DNA of 64,000 nucleotides, taken from the NCBI RefSeq assembly GCF_004217185.1, contig NZ_SHKL01000001.1:2602001-2666000 (forward strand). The letters run 5' to 3'. The notes under the pieces are model-generated. The model had not been told where the DNA came from and did no database searches. It saw nothing but the letters and a program-made list of their open reading frames with translations. The position numbers were made by a program, and so were the translations under genes. The DNA comes from Pseudonocardia sediminis. GTDB lineage: Bacteria; Actinomycetota; Actinomycetes; Mycobacteriales; Pseudonocardiaceae. Below, piece by piece: positions 42,538 to 50,598 of the stretch (the first letter of the stretch is position 1; the number at the start of each line of letters is the position of its first letter).

Positions 42538-42561
42538 ACACATGTTAGATTTGCAATGTGT
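42538..42561. promoter_or_regulatory. Inverted repeat overlapping the start of the second CadC-like gene
   Basis: ACACAT (42538-42543) and ATGTGT (42556-42561) are perfect complements 12 bp apart, in an AT-rich patch. The GTG start codon at 42558 lies inside the right arm. A repressor bound here would cover the start, and the transcript may be leaderless or nearly so. Autoregulation is likely. Confidence 0.55.
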
Positions 42562-42947
42562 CGGCGGAGGAGTGCGCACTCACATGCCTGGACCTGCCGA
42601 AAGCCGAAGCGGTCCGGCTGCGGCTCGTGCACGGGCCGGTGGCGAGGATCATGGACGTCCGGTCCGTCGTCTCGGCCGATCCGGTGCGGCTACGGCTCGG
42701 AGCAGCGCTCGCGCTGGGCGTGGAGCTGTGTGTCTGCGATCTCATCTGGGCGTGCGAAGTGCCCCGAGAGCTGGTGATGCAGCATCTGCGGAGCCTGTGT
42801 TCTCGAGGTCTCGCCACATCTCACCGCGGCGGGACGGTCGTGGCGTACCGGCTCACACCGATGGGCCGGTTGTTGATGGCTGCACTCCTGAGCTCCGACG
42901 ACGAGAGCGGTGCGATCATCGTCGCGCCGCCGGCCGGGGAGGAGTGA
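42558..42947 (+). CDS. Second ArsR/SmtB-family sensor, CadC-like
   Basis: This 129-residue protein is a paralogue of the regulator at 21823-22203. It has an N-terminal Cys pair (EECALTCLDLPKAE), ELCVCDLIWACEVPRELVMQ at the recognition region, and a wing (GLATSHRGGTVVAYRLTP). It keeps the four CadC-type thiolate positions and adds a fifth (WACEV). No transporter lies directly downstream on its strand; the nearest genes are convergent. It may act in trans on the ATPase or czcD, or have lost its partner. The DNA-binding helix differs from the first copy (PRELVMQHLRSL versus SQGLVSHHLRQL). Confidence 0.85.
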   Translation: MSAEECALTCLDLPKAEAVRLRLVHGPVARIMDVRSVVSADPVRLRLGAALALGVELCVCDLIWACEVPRELVMQHLRSLCSRGLATSHRGGTVVAYRLTPMGRLLMAALLSSDDESGAIIVAPPAGEE

Positions 42948-43119
42948 CCAGCGACGTTCTCCGCCACCCGCGAGCCTTCACCGCGACCGCAGGGTCTCCT
43001 GGCTGCAGGTCGGGGACCACCCCCACGCATGGGGGTGGCGAATCGTGCGTGCGCAACGGGGTGCACCAGGCCCGTCGTTCGTTCTCCGACCACAGTCCTG
43101 GACCTGAGCGCTGGCCTCG

Positions 43120-43443
43120 TTAGGGCAACGGGTCGATGGGCAGGGCGGTGACGGTGGGGTGGTCGGCGCCGGTGGGCCCGAGGCGGGCGGCGCCGCCGGG
43201 GCTGCCGTGGGAGTCGAAGAACTCGGTGTTGATTTTGGTGTAAGCGCTCCACTGCTCGGGCAGGTTGTCTTCGTAGTAGATGGCCTCGACGGGGCAGACC
43301 GGTTCGCAGGCGCCGCAGTCGACGCACTCGTCGGGGTGGATGTAGAGCATCCGGGCGCCTTCGTAGATGCAGTCGACCGGGCACTCCTCGATGCACGACC
43401 TGTCCATCACATCGACGCACGGTTCGGCGATCACATAGGTCAC
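43120..43443 (-). CDS. fdxA: 7Fe ferredoxin (FdxA-like)
   Basis: This 107-residue protein has the seven-iron ferredoxin pattern: a modified 3Fe-4S-type first set (PCVDVMDRSCIEECPVDC) and the complete CVDCGACEPVCPVEAIYYED second set. A C-terminal extension follows, LPEQWSAYTKINTEFFDSHG, typical of FdxA. It carries single electrons to reductases or P450s. Its GTG overlaps the stop of the ACR3-like gene (GTGA), so it is the last gene of a MerR-ACR3-ferredoxin operon, an unusual partner for a metalloid exporter. Confidence 0.92.
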   Translation of the reverse strand: MTYVIAEPCVDVMDRSCIEECPVDCIYEGARMLYIHPDECVDCGACEPVCPVEAIYYEDNLPEQWSAYTKINTEFFDSHGSPGGAARLGPTGADHPTVTALPIDPLP

Positions 43444-44513
43444 AGGGCTTCCTCGCTATGGCTGTCCGGGCGGTGGGCGGGGGCACCGGCCGCCGGTCCC
43501 GGGGCAGGAGATGGGTTGGGCCCAGGGTTGCGGTGGGGGATCAGGCGGGGCAGGAACCGGACGTAGATGATCATCCCGAGCAGTTCGACGAGGGTCTGGG
43601 CGATCACGACCGCGGGGGTGACGGCGAACATCGGCGGCAGCGCCAGCGCCAGTGGCAGCACGACCAGGGAGTTGCGGGTGGCGCCGCTGAACACCAGCGC
43701 CCGGGTGGCCGTGACGTCGAGCCCGAACATCCGGGCTACCGCGATTCCGGCCGGGACCATGATCAGCAGGAACCCGGCGTAGATCGGCAGCACCGGCACG
43801 ACCGCTCCGAGTTGCCCGGCCAGGGTGGGGACCTGGCTGGTGACCACCACGGCGAGGGTCAGTGCCATCAGCGGCACCATCGCCGCGGTGGCGGCGCGCT
43901 CCAGCGCGGCCGCGAGGAGCGCGGCGCGGGGGCGGGAGCTCTCGCGCAGCCGTCCGGTCGCCCATGCCAGAGCCAGTGGGGCGGCGATGAGCAGCCCGAA
44001 CGCTTCGAGGAACGGGCCGGGCTCGATCACCCCGACCAGTTGAGGGCCGACCGCGACCAGCACGAACAGCGGCAGCACGACGATCTGGGCGAGCATCAGC
44101 AGCGGGGAGATCGCCAGCAGTCGCCGGGCATCACCGCCGGCCAGGCCGCAGAACACGATGACGTAGTCGATGCACGGGGTGAGCAGGACCAGCAGCGCCC
44201 CCAGCAGCACCGCCTGTTCCAGGCCCAGCGGTAGGACAACCGCGGCCACCAGCGCCGGGACGACCACGAAGCTGAGCACCAGCGCGGCGGCCACGAACCG
44301 GACATCGCGCAGCGAGTGCCCGATCGCGGCGAACGGGACCTGCAGGAACGTGGCGTAGAGCAGCAGTCCGAGCACCGGGTAGATCCCGACCTCAACCGCT
44401 GACGCCGCGGGAGAGGGCAGCAGCACCCCGGCGACCGCGCCGGCGGCCAGGCCGCCGAGGTAGACCGGTATCTGGTGGCGTTCCCACCACGCCACCAGCG
44501 ACCCGGCGCTCAC
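43440..44513 (-). CDS. ACR3/BASS-family arsenite-type exporter
   Basis: This 357-residue ten-helix protein contains the conserved helix VLLTPCIDYVIVFCGLAGGD (the Cys region of ACR3 permeases) and FSGATRNSLVVLPLALALP, typical of the bile-acid/arsenite (BASS) fold. ACR3 proteins export arsenite or antimonite; related subgroups carry other anions. GTG 44513 overlaps the stop of a MerR-type regulator, and the ferredoxin overlaps its end. No arsenate reductase or ArsR is present, so the substrate may not be arsenic. The tail (HRNPGPNPSPAPGP) is unstructured. Confidence 0.82.
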   Translation of the reverse strand: MSAGSLVAWWERHQIPVYLGGLAAGAVAGVLLPSPAASAVEVGIYPVLGLLLYATFLQVPFAAIGHSLRDVRFVAAALVLSFVVVPALVAAVVLPLGLEQAVLLGALLVLLTPCIDYVIVFCGLAGGDARRLLAISPLLMLAQIVVLPLFVLVAVGPQLVGVIEPGPFLEAFGLLIAAPLALAWATGRLRESSRPRAALLAAALERAATAAMVPLMALTLAVVVTSQVPTLAGQLGAVVPVLPIYAGFLLIMVPAGIAVARMFGLDVTATRALVFSGATRNSLVVLPLALALPPMFAVTPAVVIAQTLVELLGMIIYVRFLPRLIPHRNPGPNPSPAPGPAAGAPAHRPDSHSEEAL

Positions 44514-45415
44514 CCGCGGTCCCCGCCTCGGGAACCCGTCGGCGCCCCCGGCCCGAGGTCGGTCCCGACCCCCGGGCCGGAGTCGGTGGGGTCGAACAGG
44601 CTCACGGCGACCTCGAGGGCGGCTTGGTCGGGCACGCGGGCCTCGACCGCGACCACCGCCCCGATCGTCAGCGACATCTGCAAGGCCGGGCAGCAGCGCC
44701 GCTCGGCCCGCACCAGCGCGGCCAGCTCGCCCGCGCCGCCGTCGTCGAGGACGGCCGGGTCGAACTCGACCCGCACCCACTCGCCGGAAAGCCGGCGGCT
44801 CGTGGCGTGCACCAGCACCAGCGACCAGCGCGCCCACCGGTCGTGCCAGCTCGGACCCGGCAACGAGCATGCCGCCCCGGGCGTCGCTGGCGCCGCCACG
44901 GACGGCCCATCGCCGCCCGGCCCAGCCGGTGGTACGGGTTCGGCGGTCGCTGGCGGCCGCGGGACCGGGCCGCGCGCCTCGGGCGCCGGCCGGGCGCGGG
45001 TGCCGGTCTGCTCCTGGGCCAGGAACGGGCAGGCGGCGTCGCACGGGCCGTCCCGGTCGATCTCATCGAGCATCCGGCGGGCCTGGTCGAGGCGGGCGGT
45101 GAACTCCTGCAGCGCGACGATCTGGTCGCGGGCCTCCGCGCCGCGCTGCTCCAGCATCGGGGACAGGGCCCGCTGCACCTCCCGGCAGCCCTCGCGCCGC
45201 CATGGGCGCAGCAGAATCCCGATGTCGTCCAGGGACAGCCCCAGGCTCTTGGCCGTGGCTATGAACCGCAGCTGATCGACCGCGTCGTCGTCGAACAGCC
45301 GGTAGCCCGACGGCGAGCGCCGCGGAGTGAGCAGCCCATGCTGCTCGTAGAAGCGCAGCGTCGTCGCCGGCACACCGGCACGCTCGGCCAGTTCGGAGAC
45401 CTTCAACCCGTCCAC
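44510..45415 (-). CDS. MerR-family regulator with a C-terminal cysteine-containing domain
   Basis: This 301-residue protein begins with a standard MerR DNA-binding domain (LKVSELAERAGVPATTLRFY, EQHGLLTPRRSPSGYRLFDD) and a dimer helix ending with a metal-site-like GPCDAACPFL at about 128. After a Pro/Ala-rich linker comes an extra domain (residues about 185-275) with VRAERRCCPALQMSLTIGA. This matches a small C-terminal domain seen on some actinobacterial MerR proteins, where the CCPF/CCPA motif is conserved. It controls an operon with an ACR3-like exporter and a ferredoxin. Its promoter has a MerR-type 19-bp spacer. The ligand is unknown: metal, metalloid or organometal. Confidence 0.82.
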   Translation of the reverse strand: MDGLKVSELAERAGVPATTLRFYEQHGLLTPRRSPSGYRLFDDDAVDQLRFIATAKSLGLSLDDIGILLRPWRREGCREVQRALSPMLEQRGAEARDQIVALQEFTARLDQARRMLDEIDRDGPCDAACPFLAQEQTGTRARPAPEARGPVPRPPATAEPVPPAGPGGDGPSVAAPATPGAACSLPGPSWHDRWARWSLVLVHATSRRLSGEWVRVEFDPAVLDDGGAGELAALVRAERRCCPALQMSLTIGAVVAVEARVPDQAALEVAVSLFDPTDSGPGVGTDLGPGAPTGSRGGDRG

Positions 45416-45425
45416 GAACCCGGAC

Positions 45426-45456
45426 GCTAGACCCAGTACTTGACTTGAAGGTCAAG
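45426..45456 (-). promoter_or_regulatory. MerR-type promoter and operator of the MerR-ACR3-ferredoxin operon
   Basis: On the minus strand CTTGAC (45456-45451) and TCTAGC (45431-45426) act as -35 and -10 boxes separated by exactly 19 bp. CTTGAC (45439-45444) and GTCAAG (45451-45456) on the plus strand form a dyad with a 6-bp centre. This is the architecture that MerR proteins activate by DNA untwisting. It sits 11-41 bp upstream of the regulator's ATG, so the gene is autoregulated. Confidence 0.75.
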
Positions 45457-45483
45457 CCTCACGATCGAGATCACATAACCACC

Positions 45484-45504
45484 GGGGTGTGTAGGACACA
45501 CCCC
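45484..45504. terminator. Perfect 9-bp hairpin upstream of the MerR promoter
   Basis: GGGGTGTGT (45484-45492) and ACACACCCC (45496-45504) are perfect complements around AGG. It may be a terminator insulating the MerR promoter or the edge of a lost gene. No coding region ends close by. Confidence 0.45.
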
Positions 45505-46234
45505 GAGATGGGCCGCAATCCCGGGTCGCGCAGGCGCCGGTAGCCGGTACGGGCGTCTTCGGTGACGGTAGGAACTTGTACTCGTAGGCGGTGCCTGTCG
45601 GTAGCGGTCGACGATCCGGCCCCGCCAGCAGTGGTGACACCGGCGCCGCAGCCGGCGACGTCGACTCCACCGGACACTTCAGCCGATCACCGAGACATGC
45701 TCACGCGCTCGGCTGCGGTAGCCCGGCAGTCACGAGATCCGCCGCCGCCCGTCGCCGCCGCCGCACGGGCCGGAGTCGCCCCCGGACGTCACCGTCACAG
45801 GTCAGCTGGCGAGGTGACAGCAGGCGAGGTGAATCATGTACATAGTCATGCCCAACATCGGATGAAACTGGCACTGGATTCGCGAGTTAGTCCCATCTAT
45901 CGTTCCTCGTCATGAAGGCAACATCGTGGGGCGAATCTGGCTCTGCCAGTACGATCTGCCCCACGTTGAGGATGGCTCCGACAGCAGGTGGAGTGGATCC
46001 GAGCCTCGCCCACTGGCCGCGGTTCGTTGCCGGCCCAGGTCAGCACGAGGCGGGCCGAGCGGCGCGTGGGGCGATCGAGCCCTCCGACTCCGGAGCGCGG
46101 TGGCGGTCCCGCGTTGTGATCGCCGCTGCGATGTCGGGGCCCGCAGGGCTCGCAAGCGCGGTACCGGCGGACCGCGCCGCGCCGCGATCCCTCCCACCCA
46201 CCGCCATGCAGCGCGGCCGAGCCGCGGCGCAGAC
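45505..46234. other. Gene-free region upstream of mntH with a nested hairpin
   Basis: No gene is supported in these 730 bp. A two-level stem is present: CGTGGGGC (45925-45932) pairs with GCCCCACG (45958-45965), enclosing CTGGC (45937-45941) and GCCAG (45945-45949). It lies about 270 nt upstream of the mntH ATG and could be an RNA leader element or an operator. It does not match the manganese (yybP-ykoY) riboswitch as far as I can judge. A 108-residue open frame (45912-46238) overlaps the mntH start by 4 nt but has poor coding character. Confidence 0.4.
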
Positions 46235-47500
46235 ATGAGGGCCCGACGAGTGGCCGGTGCACCTGTCGGGACCGACCTGGGTGCGGGTCGTGGCGTCCGT
46301 GGTCGGCTGGCCTTCTTCGGTCCCGCGTTCGTCGCGGCGATCGCCTATGTCGACCCGGGGAACTTCGCCACGAACTTCTCGGCGGGCGCGCAGTACGGCT
46401 ACCTGCTGCTCTGGGTGATCGTTGTGGCGAACCTGCTCGCCATGCTGATCCAGACCCTGTCGGCCAAGCTCGGTCTCGCCACGGGCCGGAACCTGCCGGA
46501 GATGTGTCGCGACCGCTTTCCGCGTCCGGTGTCGCGAGGGATGTGGGTGCAGGCCGAGTTGGTCGCGATCGCCACCGACATGGCCGAGGTGATCGGCGGG
46601 GCCATCGCGCTGAACCTGCTCTTCGGCATCCCCCTGTTCACCGGCGGGGTGATCACCGGAATCGTCGCGTTCGCGCTGCTGGCGCTGCAGAACCGGGGAC
46701 ACCGTCCCTTCGAGCTGGCGATCATGGGCTTGTTCGGTGTCATTCTGCTGGGCTTCCTGACCACCATCCTGCGCGTCGACGTCTCGCCCTCGGGCGCGGC
46801 GGCGGGGCTGGTCCCGCGCTTCGAGGGAACCGACAGTCTGTTGCTGGCCACGGGTATTCTCGGCGCGACCGTCATGCCGCACGTCATCTACCTGCACTCG
46901 GCGCTGACGCAGCGCCGGATCGTCGCCACCTCGATCAGCGACCGCCGGTTCCTTCTCCGGCGACAGCAGTCCGACGTGCTGCTGGGCATGGGCCTCGCCG
47001 GCCTGGTGAACGCCGCGATGCTGCTGATCGCCGCTGCGGTGTTCTTCAGATCCGACATCCCCGACGTGGGCACCCTCGAGGGCGTCCACGCAGGACTCGG
47101 TCAGGCCATCGACCAACCCGCCGCGCTCGCGTTCGCCGTCGCTCTGCTCGCGTCCGGATTCGCCTCGTCCGGGGTCGGTACCTACGCCGGCCAGATCGTC
47201 ATGCAGGGCTTCATCCGCCGACAGATTCCCCTGCTGCTGCGACGGCTGCTCACCCTCGCTCCGGCCCTAGTGGTGCTCGGCCTCGGAATCGACCCGACTC
47301 GCGCGCTGGTGTTGTCGCAGGTCGTCCTGTCTTTCGGCATCCCGTTCGCTCTGGTTCCTCTCGTCCTGCTGACCGGCAACCGGGCGGTCATGGCCGAACT
47401 GGTGAACCGTCGCGCGACGACGATCGCGGCCGGTACCGCCGCAGCCCTGATCATCGCTCTGAACCTGTTTCTGATCTGGCGGACGGTCGCAGGCAGCTAG
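46235..47500 (+). CDS. mntH: Nramp-family divalent metal transporter (MntH-like)
   Basis: This 421-residue, eleven-helix protein has the Nramp signatures FVAAIAYVDPGNFATNFSAG (DPGN metal-binding motif in helix 1) and LGATVMPHVIYLHSALTQRR (the MPH motif of helix 6), plus TDMAEVIGGAIALNLLFGIP. Nramp proteins import Mn2+ and other divalent ions with protons. ATG 46235 gives a short basic N-terminus (MRARRVAGAPVG). It is monocistronic as far as can be seen and is preceded by a long leader with a nested hairpin. In an efflux-rich island it may replace manganese displaced by toxic metals. Confidence 0.92.
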   Translation: MRARRVAGAPVGTDLGAGRGVRGRLAFFGPAFVAAIAYVDPGNFATNFSAGAQYGYLLLWVIVVANLLAMLIQTLSAKLGLATGRNLPEMCRDRFPRPVSRGMWVQAELVAIATDMAEVIGGAIALNLLFGIPLFTGGVITGIVAFALLALQNRGHRPFELAIMGLFGVILLGFLTTILRVDVSPSGAAAGLVPRFEGTDSLLLATGILGATVMPHVIYLHSALTQRRIVATSISDRRFLLRRQQSDVLLGMGLAGLVNAAMLLIAAAVFFRSDIPDVGTLEGVHAGLGQAIDQPAALAFAVALLASGFASSGVGTYAGQIVMQGFIRRQIPLLLRRLLTLAPALVVLGLGIDPTRALVLSQVVLSFGIPFALVPLVLLTGNRAVMAELVNRRATTIAAGTAAALIIALNLFLIWRTVAGS

Positions 47501-47804
47501 CCATCCGACACCTCGACGTTCCGAGGGCGGAGTCCGGGACCGTCGCCGCGGCCGGTGGACGTGGTCTGCCGCCGTGCGGCGCGGGTGTCCGGACCGGAGA
47601 CTGGGTGCACCGGGCGGAGCGGCGTCGTCGGTAGGAGGAAGGGGCATATTTCCCTCGCCGGCCGGCGAACCGGGTCGGTCGCTGCCGGAAGTCGCGAGTT
47701 CTGTCGGGTCCCGGTCCCGGCCCCGGTGGCAGGCTGCACATCCTCCCGGCTGTTCTGACCCGGTGTAGCCGAGATCGCCGGCGCCGACCGCGCATAATCG
47801 TGGG
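47501..47804. other. Intergenic region before lspA with a possible leaderless promoter
   Basis: No gene is seen in 304 bp. CATAAT at 47793-47798 lies 6 nt before the lspA GTG, the -10 position for a leaderless transcript. No clear -35 box or Shine-Dalgarno is present. Confidence 0.35.
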
Positions 47805-48413
47805 GTGACCGAGGAGCGCGACGACCCCGCAGGACCCCGCGCCGGACCGGGCACCGTCAGCAGCGGCGTCGCCCGGCGCGGCGTCCCGCTTCTGGCCGGG
47901 ATCGCCGCCGCCGTGCTCGTGTTCGACGTGCTGACCAAGATCGCGGCCGTCGCGACGCTGGAGCAGCGCCCGCCGCTGGAGCTGCTCGGCGGCGCGGTCT
48001 ACCTGGTGCTGCTGCGCAACCCGGGTGCGGCCTGGTCGATGGCCACCGGCTACACGTGGGTGCTGACCATCGTCGCGATCGTCGTCGTCGGGGTGATCAT
48101 CCGGATCGCGCGGCGGCTGGCCTCGACCGGATGGGCGATCGGCCTCGGGCTGGTCCTCGGCGGCGCGCTGGGCAACCTGATCGACCGGTTCTTCCGCTCG
48201 CCCGGCCCGCTGCGCGGGCACGTGGTGGACATGGTGTCGCTGTTCGCGCCGGACGGGAGCGTCTGGCCGGTGTTCAACGTCGCCGACTCCTCGATCGTCT
48301 GCGGCGGGATCCTGCTGGTGGTGATGGCCGTGCGCGGCATCGAGATCGACGGCACGCGCGCACCGGGCAAGGACGCCGAAGACGGAGCTGGCAAAGCCCT
48401 CGGTCACGGGTGA
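47805..48413 (+). CDS. lspA: Signal peptidase II (lipoprotein signal peptidase)
   Basis: This 202-residue four-helix protein has both conserved blocks with the catalytic aspartates, LGGALGNLIDRFFRSPGPLR (D in NLIDR) and WPVFNVADSSIVCGG (D in NVADS), and NPGAAW near helix 2. It cuts the signal peptide of prolipoproteins after diacylglyceryl addition. The protein starts at GTG 47805 with a cytoplasmic tail of about 28 residues. LspA genes also travel with Zn/Cd/Pb exporters on mobile DNA, so this is probably an accessory copy matched to lnt and the lipoproteins of the island. Confidence 0.92.
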   Translation: MTEERDDPAGPRAGPGTVSSGVARRGVPLLAGIAAAVLVFDVLTKIAAVATLEQRPPLELLGGAVYLVLLRNPGAAWSMATGYTWVLTIVAIVVVGVIIRIARRLASTGWAIGLGLVLGGALGNLIDRFFRSPGPLRGHVVDMVSLFAPDGSVWPVFNVADSSIVCGGILLVVMAVRGIEIDGTRAPGKDAEDGAGKALGHG

Positions 48414-48652
48414 GCAGCGCCGGGTACGGGTAACCGGCGTGTATTCCTGCGGTGCAGGCCGCGGCCCACCCCGTCGACGCCCGCATTGCCGACATGCCTA
48501 CACGATCGTCGGCCTGCGAGCTGATGCAGGGGCCGTCGGCGTCAGGGCTACGCGTATCAGGGCGCGACGTGTCGGCGCCGGCGACAGATGGGCTGGTGCA
48601 CGGCCGGCCTCGTCGCTGTCTCAACTCTTCGGTGTGGTGGTCCCCAGTGCGT

Positions 48653-48843
48653 TGCTGCTCCGACTCCCGGACCGCGGCCGAGCGGGCCGTGCACATGGTC
48701 GGCGCCGCGGCCCCGGGCGAGGACCGTGATGGTGACCGCTGGGACGACTGGGCCACCGTGGAGCTGTGCGCGCTGCTCATGGCCGCCGACCTCCACGACC
48801 GTGACATGGCCACGGTCGCGCGGTGGGTGTTCAACCCCGCCAG
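48653..48843 (+). pseudogene. Fragment of a conjugative coupling (TraG/TraD-like) protein
   Basis: A short in-frame piece reads ERAVHMVGAAAPGEDRDGDR, then WDDWATVELCALLMAADLHD and RDMATVARWVFNP. This resembles the segment between the Walker A and B regions of actinobacterial type IV coupling proteins (usually WW..Q....LRALLHAAAL...V..W). No Walker motifs are present and the frame is lost on both sides. It suggests that a second stretch of transfer DNA was deleted here. Confidence 0.4.
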
Positions 48844-48857
48844 ACGCCCGAACCGGC

Positions 48858-49226
48858 GGCGCCGCCGAAGCCCTCGCGCTGCTCGCCCTCGCTCGCTGGC
48901 TCGCTGACGCCGGCGGCTGCGGCAATGCCGTGGTCAACGGCGACGAGAACACCACCGCGTTCGGCTCGGGCAGCGCGGCGAGCTCCGACGATGTCAAGGT
49001 CGACGACGGCGGCGCCCTCTCCGTCGGCGGTGACGCCACCGGCAACCAGGAGGCCACCGACTCGTTCAACGACACCCGTGCCGAGACCAACGTCCACAAC
49101 TCGGTCGACGACTGGTTCAACACCGACACCGACACCGCCACGTCGGTCGAGACCAACCAGGACGACCACAGCAGCACCGATCTGCTGTCGCACAACTCCG
49201 TCGACGTCGATCTCCCGGTCGCCTGA
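48858..49226 (+). CDS. Acidic Asn/Asp/Thr-rich protein, 5' end uncertain or lost
   Basis: The frame reads AEALALLALARWLADAGGCG, then GNAVVNGDENTTAFGSGSAA and a run of short NxxVDD/TDTD-like units ending SHNSVDVDLPVA. Composition (Asp, Asn, Ser, Thr) differs sharply from neighbouring proteins, and base usage is less GC-rich. It looks like the extracellular low-complexity tail of a surface protein whose front was joined to unrelated DNA. No convincing start codon or ribosome site is seen within the frame, so it may be a fragment. Confidence 0.35.
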   Translation, partial: GAAEALALLALARWLADAGGCGNAVVNGDENTTAFGSGSAASSDDVKVDDGGALSVGGDATGNQEATDSFNDTRAETNVHNSVDDWFNTDTDTATSVETNQDDHSSTDLLSHNSVDVDLPVA

Positions 49227-49249
49227 GTCCGTCGCGGTCTGCCTCTCGG

Positions 49250-49603
49250 TCACGGATCCGGTCGAGTCGGACGCACGCTGTCGGCGTCGTCCGATGCCGG
49301 CGTGGGCGCAGGTTCTGGCCGCTCGTCGTGGGGCTGCACTGTGGCCGCCGACGCCACGGCCGGTTCCGTCGGGGTGTGTTCCGGCGGGGGCACCTCGGCC
49401 GGGGGCTGCGGGGCGTCACCGGAGGCATGGCCGGGTAGCTGCGTCTCTTCCGAGGGCGTCTCGCCGGCATTCCGATGCCGGCCGGTGAGCCGCCGGATCC
49501 AGCCAGGCCCGTAGATCGGCAGCGCGATCAGGATGATGATCGCGATGGGTAACAGTACGAACAGTCCGATGGCCTGCGCCACGGTCAGGTCCTCGGAGCT
49601 CAC
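49250..49603 (-). CDS. Small single-span membrane protein at the end of the ctaG operon
   Basis: This 117-residue protein has one hydrophobic helix at about 10-31 (AIGLFVLLPIAIIILIALPI), a basic stop-transfer segment (RRLTGRHRN), and a Pro/Glu/Ala-rich tail. Its GTG overlaps the ctaG stop (GTGA), so it is part of that operon and possibly an accessory to oxidase assembly. No motif identifies it. It ends 23 bp from the convergent acidic gene. Confidence 0.6.
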   Translation of the reverse strand: MSSEDLTVAQAIGLFVLLPIAIIILIALPIYGPGWIRRLTGRHRNAGETPSEETQLPGHASGDAPQPPAEVPPPEHTPTEPAVASAATVQPHDERPEPAPTPASDDADSVRPTRPDP

Positions 49604-50598
49604 CGTATCTCCTCCTGTGCCGCCGGGACGGTGTCCTCACGCTGGACGAAGTCGGGTAGGCGGCGCGCGGCTCGCGGGTCGTCGGTCACCCACCACGGCG
49701 CGACGCTGGACGCCTCGCCGTGCAGCCGGTCCAGATGACGGTCGACGCGACGCTGTTCCCGATGCTCACTGCGGTTCCATTGGACGAACATCCCGGCCAG
49801 CAGCAGGAGCACCACGACATCGCCGAAGATCCACAAGATGGCTCCACCCGTCTTCTGGTCGGCGAACGGGTCCGAGCCCCAGACCTCGGCGATCCGCAGG
49901 AAGAAGTCCGGGGCGATCAGCTCCTTGCGCAGCATGATCGGGATCCCCAGAACGATGTGCGCCGGGCCGAGGCCGAACACCAGGAGCAGCCGCATCGCGT
50001 AGGGCAGCGGGTTCGGAAAGGGGTCGATGCCCAGCAGCGGCCAGTAGAGGAGCGCCCCCACCAGCACGAAGTGCAGATGCATGAGGTTGTGGACGATCGG
50101 GTTGCTCACGCTGAGCTCGAACAGCGGACTGTAAATCACGATGAACGGTGTGACGACGAAGAGCGTGTAGGCGACGACCGGATGGGTCAGCACGCCCAGG
50201 TAGCGGCTGTGCGTGACGGCCAGCAGGGTCCGTCTGGGGTGCCCGCGCAGCGCCCTGAGCGCGAGTGTCACCGGCGCGGCGAGGCCCAGTGGAGTCGGGG
50301 CGACCATCTGCAACAGCATGTGTTGCACCGCGGTCATGCTGAACAGCGCGTTGTCGTACTCGCCGATGACCGAGCTCGTCGACAGGGCGATGATGGCGAG
50401 CCCGACGAACCACATCACCGTCCGGGAACGCTGCCAGGCGACTCCCCGTCGGCGAACGGTACGGACGCCGAGCAGGTAGGCGATGCCAAGTACCACCACC
50501 GGAAACAGCACCCAGGGCTCGACGGTCCAGCTGGTCAGGACCCGGGAGAGGTCAAGAGGCGGTGGGAGGGTGTCGGTGCCGCCGAACGCGGGGTTCAT
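49600..50598 (-). CDS. CtaG-type cytochrome c oxidase assembly protein
   Basis: This 332-residue membrane protein of the caa3-CtaG family contains FSMTAVQHMLLQMVAPTPLG (the H..M...P block), VHNLMHLHFVLVGALLYWPL (HxxMHxHF), and LRIAEVWGSDPFADQKTGG with LWIFGD. The conserved His and Met could pass copper to the oxidase. It resembles the C-terminal half of the fusion at 30141-32186. The start overlaps the small upstream gene (ATGA). The operon is small membrane protein, CtaG, small membrane protein, with an SCVDRS-family gene upstream. Confidence 0.9.
   Translation of the reverse strand: MNPAFGGTDTLPPPLDLSRVLTSWTVEPWVLFPVVVLGIAYLLGVRTVRRRGVAWQRSRTVMWFVGLAIIALSTSSVIGEYDNALFSMTAVQHMLLQMVAPTPLGLAAPVTLALRALRGHPRRTLLAVTHSRYLGVLTHPVVAYTLFVVTPFIVIYSPLFELSVSNPIVHNLMHLHFVLVGALLYWPLLGIDPFPNPLPYAMRLLLVFGLGPAHIVLGIPIMLRKELIAPDFFLRIAEVWGSDPFADQKTGGAILWIFGDVVVLLLLAGMFVQWNRSEHREQRRVDRHLDRLHGEASSVAPWWVTDDPRAARRLPDFVQREDTVPAAQEEIR

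Noticed and set aside
45452..45915. Possible transposase fragment on the minus strand (YRRLRD-like piece)
   Set aside because: The similarity is to one short basic stretch only and cannot be tied to a transposase family.
45912..46238. 108-codon open frame overlapping the mntH start by 4 nt
   Set aside because: The overlap is suggestive, but composition is arginine/alanine-rich as expected for noncoding high-GC DNA, there is no domain, and the nested hairpin lies inside it.
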